Source: Ignavibacteria bacterium
GTDB lineage: Bacteria > Bacteroidota > Ignavibacteria > Kapaibacteriales > UBA2268
Reading direction: 5' to 3'
Assembly (NCBI GenBank): GCA_016844745.1
Contig: JAERMQ010000006.1
Span: 62,001-126,000, forward strand
DNA: 64,000 nt
In this document: piece after piece, positions 17,221 through 24,390 of the stretch
How the letters are laid out: each line of letters starts with the position of its first letter
Position numbering within the stretch: position 1 is the first letter of the stretch
Program-made: the position numbers and the translations under genes
The notes under the pieces: generated by a model
What the model saw: the letters and a program-made list of their open reading frames with translations, nothing else
Told to the model about the DNA's origin: nothing
Databases searched by the model: none

Positions 17221-17248
17221 AACTTTTTATTAACCGTTTCCTAACAAT

Positions 17249-19258
17249 ATGAATAAATTCAAACTAAAAATAAATAACTACATACCGTATTCACTTGTTT
17301 TCCTTTTTAAAATTTACTTTCTTGGAATTATTATTTTTACACTGTATAGGCTCGGGTTACTCCTTTCAAATCTATCGCTGCTATCGGATGTTCCGGCAAA
17401 ATATACTTATATGGCATTCCTGCAAGGGTTGCGATTCGATACTGTTATAAGCGGTTATATATTAATTTTCCCGTTTATTCTTAGCATGGCTCTGAGTCTA
17501 ATCCCAATCAGGCAATTTTTTTTGAAATATTTAATATTTATCATTCTCAGTATATTCTACATTCTTTCATTTGCAGTTTGTACTACTGATATACCATACT
17601 TCATGCATTTCAGTTCCCGAATAACTCTTGCAATATTGAATTGGACTGGTGCATCCTCAATGGCATTCAAATTCGTAATCGAGAATCCGGTTTATTATGC
17701 ACCTATTATAGGATTCTTTGTATTCAGTACAATCTTTGTTATTTTGATTAGAAAGCAACTCAAAAAATGGATTGAGCAAGATAAAATATTCATTATTTCA
17801 TGGAAAAAGCGGCTTAATTTCGGATTGGTTTATTTATTAGCGGCACTGTGTTTATTCATCGGTATTCGCGGACGTGTAGATACTTTATCTCCGATTCGCT
17901 GGGGCACTGCACTGTTTTCGCCGTATCCGTTCCCAAATCAATTAGCACTCAATCCGGTTTTTACATTTTTCGACAGCATGATATACCAAAGGGATTTGGA
18001 AAAGAATAATAAGAAAATGATGGATGACTCGACTGCTGCTAATTATATCCATAACTTCCTTTGCGGTCCAACTCAAACCGGCTTCCAGTCTCCCATAGCA
18101 AGAATGGTAAAACCGGAAAAGGATGCTAAAAAATATAATGTGGTTTTGATTTTAATGGAGAGCATGTCGGCAGAATTTTTGGCAAGCTCAGGCAATTTTA
18201 ATCCGTCAGTAACGCCATTTCTCGATAGTCTCAGCAATAATGCGCTTTATTTTAATAATATGTATTCATCAGGGATTCATACTTTTATGGGCACATGGAG
18301 CGTATTCCTCGGAATGCCTCCTATTCCAACATCGGAAAATCTACTCCTCAATCCTGAAAATATGCATCAATTTTCAGGTTTGCCGGTTACTTTATTCAAA
18401 AATGGCTACAGCACTTTCTTTGCAATGACTCATGACTCACAATTCGATAATATGGGAGGTTTGCTGAGTAATAACGGATTCGAACAGGTAATTTCACAAA
18501 AAGACTATTTCGATGCTGAAGCGCTAAGTTCGATGGGGATTCCCGACAATGTATTATTTGACAGGAGCCTGCCATATTTAAGGGAGCTTGCCTCAAAGCC
18601 AAAGCCGTTTTTTGCAGCAATGCTAACGGTCAGTAATCATGGACCGTGGCGTGTACCGGAACATTTACCACCGGGATTCAATCCAAAACATACAGAGAAA
18701 AAACTTCTTGCATGCGAATATGCCGATTGGTCTTTGCGTTATTTCATCAATAAAGCGCGCCGGGAGCCATGGTTCAATAATACAATTTTCGTCTTTGTAG
18801 CCGACCATGGTGTTAACATAGTTCCATCCTACGAAATATGCCTTGGTTATCACCATATTCCGTTAATTATTTATGCGCCGAATATTATCAAACCTCAGGT
18901 TATTTCAGGCTTCGCTCAGCAGGAAGATATTTTCCCGACTATTATGCACTTCCTCGATATTGAGTATATTAATAATACCTTCGGAATGGACTTAATGAAG
19001 CGTCAGCGGGATTTTTCATTCTTTTGTACCGATACCAAAATCGGCGCTATCAATGACAGCCTGTTCCTTATGATTAAAGAATCCGGCGATATGAGTATGT
19101 ACAAATACAAGGAAAAAAGTTTTGAGAATCATATTTCTAAGCATAAAAATCTTGTCGATTCGATGAAGTACCGCAGCTATGCTACATTCCAGACAGCAAT
19201 CCGAATGATTAAGCAGCAGAAAGTATCCTTAGATAAAGTGAAATCAGTAATGAAGTAA
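17249..19258 (+). CDS. LTA synthase family protein (alkaline-phosphatase superfamily)
   Basis: 669 aa. About five transmembrane helices lie in residues ~10-210, followed by an extracytoplasmic sulfatase/phosphatase domain from ~295. Metal and nucleophile motifs: 'VVLILMESMSAEFL' (metal Glu), 'SGIHTFMGTWSVFLGMPP' (nucleophile Thr region), 'TVSNHGPWRVPE' and 'FVFVADHGVN' (metal Asp-His). Family members transfer phosphoglycerol or phosphoethanolamine-type groups to polymers, glycans or lipids outside the inner membrane. In a Gram-negative cell, modification of osmoregulated glucans or lipid A-like molecules is more likely than teichoic acid synthesis; the substrate is not resolved here. Confidence 0.85.
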   Translation: MNKFKLKINNYIPYSLVFLFKIYFLGIIIFTLYRLGLLLSNLSLLSDVPAKYTYMAFLQGLRFDTVISGYILIFPFILSMALSLIPIRQFFLKYLIFIILSIFYILSFAVCTTDIPYFMHFSSRITLAILNWTGASSMAFKFVIENPVYYAPIIGFFVFSTIFVILIRKQLKKWIEQDKIFIISWKKRLNFGLVYLLAALCLFIGIRGRVDTLSPIRWGTALFSPYPFPNQLALNPVFTFFDSMIYQRDLEKNNKKMMDDSTAANYIHNFLCGPTQTGFQSPIARMVKPEKDAKKYNVVLILMESMSAEFLASSGNFNPSVTPFLDSLSNNALYFNNMYSSGIHTFMGTWSVFLGMPPIPTSENLLLNPENMHQFSGLPVTLFKNGYSTFFAMTHDSQFDNMGGLLSNNGFEQVISQKDYFDAEALSSMGIPDNVLFDRSLPYLRELASKPKPFFAAMLTVSNHGPWRVPEHLPPGFNPKHTEKKLLACEYADWSLRYFINKARREPWFNNTIFVFVADHGVNIVPSYEICLGYHHIPLIIYAPNIIKPQVISGFAQQEDIFPTIMHFLDIEYINNTFGMDLMKRQRDFSFFCTDTKIGAINDSLFLMIKESGDMSMYKYKEKSFENHISKHKNLVDSMKYRSYATFQTAIRMIKQQKVSLDKVKSVMK

Positions 19259-19266
19259 TTTAAAAA

Positions 19267-19341
19267 CTTTGCATCTTTGCGACCTTTGCGGGCTTTGCGA
19301 GAGAATTTTTTCTCGCAAAGCAAGCAGAGAACGCAAAGACA
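19267..19341. repeat. CTTTGCG inverted repeat, copy 1
   Basis: Imperfect palindrome built of CTTTGCG/CGCAAAG words (left arm CTTTGCGGGCTTTGCGAGA, right arm TCTCGCAAAGC..). Other copies are at 21167-21221, 44361-44425 and 48224-48287. Here it lies between convergent genes and may help end transcription. Confidence 0.75.
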
Positions 19342-19392
19342 TTTTATTATTATTTTTAACTTGTTAAATAATTAGTAATTAGTAATTATTTT

Positions 19393-21129
19393 CTACCACT
19401 TCACAAACTTCTCAGTTCGCTCTCCAACTCTCAAGAAATACATTCCCGGCTGCAAATGAGAAATATCAATCCTTTGAATATCTGATTTAGTCTTCTTTAA
19501 CAGAACACATTCGCCTAAAACATTGAAGATGCGTATATCACTTTTCTGAAAAAGAGCATAGGAAATGTTTATATCAATAAAATCATTTGCCGGGTTGGGA
19601 GAGAGGAAGCTGCCATCATTGCTTTTGACCTGCTGCTCTTCAACAGCGGAGACATACTTCGGAGCGCCGAATTCATAAACACCTATATCAACAATTGCAT
19701 TCTGGTCTTCATTGCCATCCCAAATGCGAACCTTGCCATCGAAATCTGTAGGAGGAAGGTCTGATGAATTCAAGCCTGCATCTATGGCAGGGCTGCCGTT
19801 TGCCAGATGGAAATCACCATTGGCAGTATCGACGAATTTCGGCTCAAGAAAAATATTGCCGTAAGCATCGGTAGAATCGCCGTTGTAGTTTGTGCGGACG
19901 AGTTTACCTAAGAAATCTATTCCTGAATTATCATATTTTTGATAAGAAGAATAAATGAGATTATTTTTTATTTTACAATCTTTTGTCCCCGTTAATTGAA
20001 TTGAGACCAATTCTTTTCCATTTTTTATTTTCCTATTATTTGATATAATAGTATTGATAACTTCTGCTGAGTCTGATACTGAAATACCGCAAGTATTTTC
20101 AAATGAAATATTATTAGAAATAAAACAATTAATGATTTTTGACCCTTTTCCTAAAGCGACTCCACCAATATTATTTGCTTTATTACCATAAATAATACAA
20201 TTGATTAAGGTTGGACCATTACCCCATCCAAAATCTCCAACACCACCAATTCCAGAATTTTGGGAATTAGTATCAGCTATATTATTTGCGATTATACAAT
20301 TTTCCATTATTGTGCCTACATTGGCAAAATAAATACCTCCATAATATTCACTTTTATTGTTAATGATTTTAGATCTCGTTATTTTTGAGCCATCATAGCA
20401 TACTTCCATAAATCTATTATTATTCTGATAAATTAGATTGTCAATATTTAAAAAATTGCCAAATGTCTCACATGTAAAACCATTTGACTTCTCAATTGTA
20501 ACATAATTAAGAGTACAAATAACGTTAGGATCATTAGACTTATTAGGTTTTAAATATATACTTCCTGTATAACCTCCTCTACCCCAATATTCAGTTGTAT
20601 CATAAGAAGTAAAAACAATTCTTTCATATTCAGTTCCCTTAGCATCTAATGAACCATTAACAATAAATATTGTGTTCTTTCTGAACTTAAAAATTGTTCC
20701 TTTTTCAATTGTCAAAGTTTTATTTGTCTGCACAATTAGTGAATCCCTCACCTCATAAACACCCTTCTTCAAAAAGCCTTCAATATTTCCGGTTAGATAG
20801 TCACCTAACTTCGTCATAACAATATTTCCCATATCTTTATTGGAGTATAAAGTTAGATTTGTGAAGCTGGTGTCGGAGTAGCCCTTGCATTTGAAAGAAA
20901 TATTATAAAATCCCTCATCTACAATTTCATTGAATTTGCCGGTACTATCAGCCTTAACGATAAATGTCGCCTGGTCGGGGACAGTTCTTTGGAATGTGAT
21001 TTGTAGATTTGCGTAATCCGAAGGCTGGCTTAGCACTACCTTGCCGGTAACGATTACTTTTTTGACTTGAGGATAAGCAATAGTGGTTGCAAAGAATAAA
21101 ATAAAAACGAGTAGAATAATTTTTTTCAT
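19393..21129 (-). CDS. Right-handed beta-helix surface protein with T9SS sorting domain
   Basis: 578 aa. Signal peptide 'KKIILLVFILFFATTIAYPQ'. Residues ~22-110 form a carboxypeptidase-regulatory-like (Cna-B type) domain ('VTGKVVLSQPSDYANLQITF', 'KCKGYSDTSFTNLTL'). Residues ~140-440 are beta-helix coils with repeated 'ENCIIANNIAD', 'NCIIYGNKAN', 'NCFISNNIS' and 'NTIISNNRKI', ending in 'SPAIDAGLNSSDLPPTDFDG'. The last ~75 residues are the sorting domain 'LSPNPANDFIDINIS' to 'YFLRVGERTEKFVKW'. Likely a surface adhesin or polysaccharide-active protein; no catalytic residues were identified. Its tail and 3' flank closely match the next gene's. Confidence 0.85.
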   Translation of the reverse strand: MKKIILLVFILFFATTIAYPQVKKVIVTGKVVLSQPSDYANLQITFQRTVPDQATFIVKADSTGKFNEIVDEGFYNISFKCKGYSDTSFTNLTLYSNKDMGNIVMTKLGDYLTGNIEGFLKKGVYEVRDSLIVQTNKTLTIEKGTIFKFRKNTIFIVNGSLDAKGTEYERIVFTSYDTTEYWGRGGYTGSIYLKPNKSNDPNVICTLNYVTIEKSNGFTCETFGNFLNIDNLIYQNNNRFMEVCYDGSKITRSKIINNKSEYYGGIYFANVGTIMENCIIANNIADTNSQNSGIGGVGDFGWGNGPTLINCIIYGNKANNIGGVALGKGSKIINCFISNNISFENTCGISVSDSAEVINTIISNNRKIKNGKELVSIQLTGTKDCKIKNNLIYSSYQKYDNSGIDFLGKLVRTNYNGDSTDAYGNIFLEPKFVDTANGDFHLANGSPAIDAGLNSSDLPPTDFDGKVRIWDGNEDQNAIVDIGVYEFGAPKYVSAVEEQQVKSNDGSFLSPNPANDFIDINISYALFQKSDIRIFNVLGECVLLKKTKSDIQRIDISHLQPGMYFLRVGERTEKFVKW

Positions 21130-21166
21130 AAGACACCTAATTTAATGAATATTTTTCTATGCTGTT

Positions 21167-21221
21167 TTTGCGACCTTTGCGGGCTTTGTGAGAAAATTTC
21201 TCTCGCAAAGCCCGCAAAGAC
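21167..21221. repeat. CTTTGCG inverted repeat, copy 2
   Basis: Same family as 19267-19341, with the same ~50 bp flank leading into an ATTAGTA array and then a sorting domain. Lies between the 5' end of one sorted gene and the 3' end of the next. Confidence 0.75.
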
Positions 21222-21254
21222 ATTTTATAATTATTTTTAACTTGTTATATATAT

Positions 21255-21296
21255 AGTAATTAGTAATTAGTAATTAGTAATTAGTAATTAGTAATT
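21255..21296. repeat. TAATTAG heptamer array at a stop codon
   Basis: About six copies of TAGTAAT/TAATTAG, just downstream (minus sense) of the TAG stop at 21302. A shorter form (19368-19388) occupies the same place after the neighbouring gene, and another is at 63148-63168. Confidence 0.8.
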
Positions 21297-21301
21297 TTTT
21301 T

Positions 21302-22555
21302 CTACCACTTAATAAACTTCTCAGTTCGCTCTCCAACCCTCACAAAATACATCCCCGGCTGCAATTGCGATATATCAACTCGCTGAACATTTGATGTAGT
21401 CTGCTTTGCCATAACACATTCGCCCAATACATTGAAGATTCGTATTTCACAAATTGGAACAAGGGAGCATGCTCCCTTGTTCAAGCAAATATCTATGTAG
21501 TCGTTTGCAGGATTGGGGGAAAGGAATTGTTGGTTATCATTTTCAGGATTATCGACAGAAAGTGGCTCTACGCTGTAGAATATCATACCAGATGTATTGA
21601 CTAAGAACAATCTATTGATTTGATTCAAAGTAAAAAAATTGAAGTTCCCGACACTCAAATCATTATTATCATAGATATAGAACCAGCTTTTACCAGAATC
21701 AATACTTTTCAGAATGCTATTTGTCTGGTTCAGAAATAATTCATCTTTGCTATTCCTTAATAAATAATTCCTTGATTCTCTATAAAGACCTTCATAATAA
21801 CTTTCCCAAGTAGAACCTTCGTCAGAACTTCGATAAACACCTTCCTTCATGGCATAAATTATGTAACTGTCTAATACAACTAATTTATTAAATGTGCCTG
21901 TTTCATAAATATTTCTTGGAATTAATTTCCAGGTCTCTCCATAATTTGAAGTATATATAAAATCATTATATATAGGATTATTATTTGGAGACATTATTAG
22001 CATTTTACCATTTTTCCCAAATGCAAATCCAGTAATGTATTTATTATCTATTATTCCGGATAATTTCTTCCAATTTTTACCATTATCATCGCTTTTATAC
22101 AATGATGTAATATTATTAGAAGAATTTTGAATGAAAAGAATCCCTTCTGGTGAAGTTAAAAACCTCCCTCCATATTCAGCTTTAAGATTTGTCGGAATTA
22201 TATTCCAGGAAGAACCACCATCACGGCTTATACATATTGTATCGTAATTTATTGAAATAACATACAAATAATCCTCCTCACTATCAAATCTGACGTTTAA
22301 ACTTTTTATACTTACAGGTATTTTAAATGTTATATTTACCCAGGAATTTCCATTATTTTCACTTTTGAAAAGGGCTAAAGGTGCTTGATTAACTAACGAA
22401 CCTGTAACATAGATATTATTTTTAGAATCGAATTTTATATCAGTAATTTGAAGACCATAAGGTCCCTTCGTGCGCTTGAAATGCAGTGTTTCCTGTGCTA
22501 ACAGGGGTGTTGAGAAAATTGACAACAGAACAAAAAATAAAACGACTTTTTTCAT
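21302..22555 (-). CDS. BNR/sortilin-like beta-propeller protein with T9SS sorting domain
   Basis: 417 aa. Signal peptide 'MKKVVLFFVLLSIFSTPLLA'. Residues ~25-330 hold repeated 'S.NNGNSW', 'SRDGGSSW', 'SDDNGKNW', 'TSNYGETW', 'SSDEGSTW' and 'SIDSGKSW' Asp-box motifs, as in BNR propellers. The sorting domain covers the last ~75 residues. Within it 'LNKGACSLVPIC' replaces the 'ISYALFQKSD' of the paralogue; this stretch is encoded by a perfect 26-nt palindrome (21457-21482). Surface protein, ligand unknown. AGGAGG precedes the ATG. Confidence 0.85.
   Translation of the reverse strand: MKKVVLFFVLLSIFSTPLLAQETLHFKRTKGPYGLQITDIKFDSKNNIYVTGSLVNQAPLALFKSENNGNSWVNITFKIPVSIKSLNVRFDSEEDYLYVISINYDTICISRDGGSSWNIIPTNLKAEYGGRFLTSPEGILFIQNSSNNITSLYKSDDNGKNWKKLSGIIDNKYITGFAFGKNGKMLIMSPNNNPIYNDFIYTSNYGETWKLIPRNIYETGTFNKLVVLDSYIIYAMKEGVYRSSDEGSTWESYYEGLYRESRNYLLRNSKDELFLNQTNSILKSIDSGKSWFYIYDNNDLSVGNFNFFTLNQINRLFLVNTSGMIFYSVEPLSVDNPENDNQQFLSPNPANDYIDICLNKGACSLVPICEIRIFNVLGECVMAKQTTSNVQRVDISQLQPGMYFVRVGERTEKFIKW
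21457..21482. repeat. Perfect 26-nt palindrome inside a sorting domain
   Basis: GAACAAGGGAGCA followed directly by its reverse complement. It lies in frame in the 417-aa surface protein, encoding 'NKGACSLVP', at a spot where the paralogous domain (gene 19393-21129) has unrelated residues. Confidence 0.85.
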
Positions 22556-22971
22556 TTTGAAATTCCTCCTATTACAATAAACAAAATATAAGTAAAATAA
22601 TTACATTATGTTCAAAATTATTTATTTATAAATCATTTTTTTTCAATTATTTATTAATTTTATTTAATCCTTTTTTAAAAAAGTGTTGTTAGTTCAATTT
22701 TTCTACCATAATATAATCCCTAACGGGATATAAAAGTATGTTGGTATAATTGAATTACTACTGATATTTAATCCCTAACGGGATAATCAAATTTGAATTC
22801 GTTGGTTTTTGAATTATATAAAAATTTGAATTCAGCATTCAGCATTCAGCATTCAGCATTCAGCATTCAGCATTGTAACAGCCTAAAAGCCTAATTTTAA
22901 AATATTATTCCTTCAAAAACATCTATATTCCGTGCTTTAGCACTATTATTTGAACAATTAATTAAAATAAA
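22556..22971. repeat. Divergent intergenic region with repeats (416 bp)
   Basis: No gene seen. It holds two copies of an ATCCCTAACGGGAT hairpin (about 22716-22730 and 22770-22785), the first within a longer unit TTCTACCATAATATAATCCC shared with 36710-36790. A six-copy ATTCAGC heptamer array lies at 22830-22874, followed by CAGCCTAAAAGCCTAATTTT. It must contain the promoters of both the BNR protein and the DUF58 gene. Confidence 0.7.
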
Positions 22972-23865
22972 TTGAACGACTATAAAAAATATCTTCAGCC
23001 TGATGAAATCGCTCGTTTGGCAAATCTTGAATTAAAAGCCCGGCTCGTCGTGGAAGGCTTCATTACAGGGCTGCATCGCTCACCATATCACGGTTTTTCA
23101 GTAGAATTTGCCGAGCATCGTCCGTATTGGCCCGGCGATGAAGTGAGGCATATCGATTGGAAGGTTTTCGGCAGAACCGACCGCTACTTCGTTAAGCAAT
23201 TCGAAGAGGAAACCAACCTCCGCTCCGTTATAGCAGTCGATTCCAGCGCTTCAATGAAATATTCTTCCGACGGCAGGCTCTCGAAATTCGAATATGCGTG
23301 TTATCTGGCTGCCGCTATTGCTTATATGCTGATTAATCAACGCGATGCAATTGGGCTTGCGCTCTACGATACCAAGATTCATTCCTATCTGCCGCCAAGC
23401 TCGAAACGCTCTTATATCCGGGAGATTCTTCGTTTATTGGAAACAACAACTCCTGCAAATGAAACCGGTACTGCCGCTGCCCTGGACTTATTAGCCGAGA
23501 GAATCAAACGCCGCGGTTTGGTTGTAATTATGAGCGATTTCTTCGATAACCCCGATTCGGTAATGCATGCGCTGAATCATTTCAGGCATAATAAGCATGA
23601 AGTAATTGCATTCCAGATTCTTGACCCACGAGAACGCGATTTCAAATTCGGGAAGGCAGCTAATTTCATCGATATGGAGACCGGCGAGGAAATGATAACG
23701 CATCCTTATCAAATAGAGCGTTCATATACATCCGCTATGAAGGAATTTATGGCTAAAATCAAGCACCAATGCCGCCTGCACAATATTGATTATCATTTGG
23801 TAGATACCACTATGCCGTTCGATAAATCGCTTCGGGACTATATGGCGAAGAGAGCGAAAATGTAA
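22972..23865 (+). CDS. DUF58 domain protein
   Basis: 297 aa, TTG start at 22972 (an in-frame TAA lies just upstream and 'NDYKKYLQPDEIARLANLEL' is the normal family start). 'KARLVVEGFITGLHRSPYHG', 'RPYWPGDEVRHIDWKVFGRT' and 'FEEETNLRSVIAVDSSASM' are the DUF58 core. The last includes a partial MIDAS-like 'DSSASM', and the rest is VWA-like. DUF58 proteins usually pair with a MoxR AAA+ ATPase and help assemble or mature periplasmic enzymes. No MoxR gene is present here, so it may lie elsewhere. Confidence 0.9.
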   Translation: MNDYKKYLQPDEIARLANLELKARLVVEGFITGLHRSPYHGFSVEFAEHRPYWPGDEVRHIDWKVFGRTDRYFVKQFEEETNLRSVIAVDSSASMKYSSDGRLSKFEYACYLAAAIAYMLINQRDAIGLALYDTKIHSYLPPSSKRSYIREILRLLETTTPANETGTAAALDLLAERIKRRGLVVIMSDFFDNPDSVMHALNHFRHNKHEVIAFQILDPRERDFKFGKAANFIDMETGEEMITHPYQIERSYTSAMKEFMAKIKHQCRLHNIDYHLVDTTMPFDKSLRDYMAKRAKM

Positions 23866-23900
23866 ATCAATGGTTAATGGTCAATGGTCAATGGTCAATG
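23866..23900 (+). repeat. Heptamer array, left arm (TGGTTAA/TGGTCAA)
   Basis: Starts at the DUF58 stop codon and reads in the TGGTCAA direction, about five units. The oppositely oriented arm (TTAACCA/TTGACCA) is at 24342-24390, so the two arms enclose the IVP gene. Confidence 0.8.
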
Positions 23901-23920
23901 AAAAAAATATAGGAAAAAAA

Positions 23921-24301
23921 ATGAAAGAGAATATTATAAAAGATAAGTCGTTTCAGTTTGCAATTAGAATTGTTAATCTTTACAAATATCTTTGTGAACA
24001 GAAAAAGGAATTTGTTCTAAGTAAACAATTATTAAGGTCTGGGACAAGTGTTGGCGCTAACATTCGGGAAGGGGATAATGCAGAAAGTAAATCTGATTTT
24101 ATTCATAAACTTGCAATCGCCCAAAAAGAATGTGATGAAACGATTTTTTGGCTTGAATTACTTAAGGCTACAGATTATTTGACCGAAACGGAATTCGATT
24201 CAATCAACAAAGATGCTCTAGAAATAATGAAACTTCTTATAACTATAATCAAATCTTCAAAAAAATCATTGACTATTGACAAAAAAACAATTACGAATTA
24301 A
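23921..24301 (+). CDS. Four-helix-bundle protein (23S rRNA-intervening-sequence / S23 family)
   Basis: 126 aa from ATG 23921. The ORF track start at 23870 lies inside the heptamer array ('MVNGQWSMVN'), and AGGA stands 7 nt before 23921. 'SFQFAIRIVNLYKYLCEQKKEFVLSKQLLRSGTSVGANIREGDNAESKSDFIHKLAIAQKECDETIFWLELL' is the IVP/S23 family hallmark. The family forms pentameric four-helix bundles related to Avd of diversity-generating retroelements; its role is unknown. Here it stands alone between inverted heptamer arms. Confidence 0.9.
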   Translation: MKENIIKDKSFQFAIRIVNLYKYLCEQKKEFVLSKQLLRSGTSVGANIREGDNAESKSDFIHKLAIAQKECDETIFWLELLKATDYLTETEFDSINKDALEIMKLLITIIKSSKKSLTIDKKTITN

Positions 24302-24341
24302 TAATTACGAATTACAAAAACGAAAATAAACATTAATATTA

Positions 24342-24390
24342 CCTTAACCATTTATCATTGACCATTAACCATTAACCGTTAACCATTGAC
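24342..24390 (+). repeat. Heptamer array, right arm (inverted)
   Basis: CCTTAACCATTTATCATTGACC and further CCATTAA/CCGTTAA units, reading opposite to the left arm at 23866-23900. The TTG start codon of the ABC-F gene (24386) is part of the array. Confidence 0.8.

Larger units (their letters stand above)
16929..17248. repeat. Cluster of five GTCAAGA hairpins (gap of 320 bp)
   Basis: No gene seen. Five short palindromes of one family stand in a row: 16943-16961, 16981-17001, 17019-17043, 17082-17106 and 17120-17150. Each has the core GTCAAGA...TCTTGAC with a 3-7 nt loop but different flanking stem bases. The third is followed by a T7 run and could terminate the cytochrome transcript. Relatives occur at 38770-38790, 38802-38822 and 51690-51726. 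Confidence 0.85.

Noticed and set aside
21129-22972. A diversity-generating retroelement, suggested by the Avd-like IVP gene nearby
   Set aside because: No reverse transcriptase, template or variable repeat is present in the window.
23870-23920. N-terminal extension of the IVP protein in the ORF track ('MVNGQWSMVN')
   Set aside because: It is translation of the heptamer array. The ATG at 23921 has a ribosome site and gives the normal family N-terminus.
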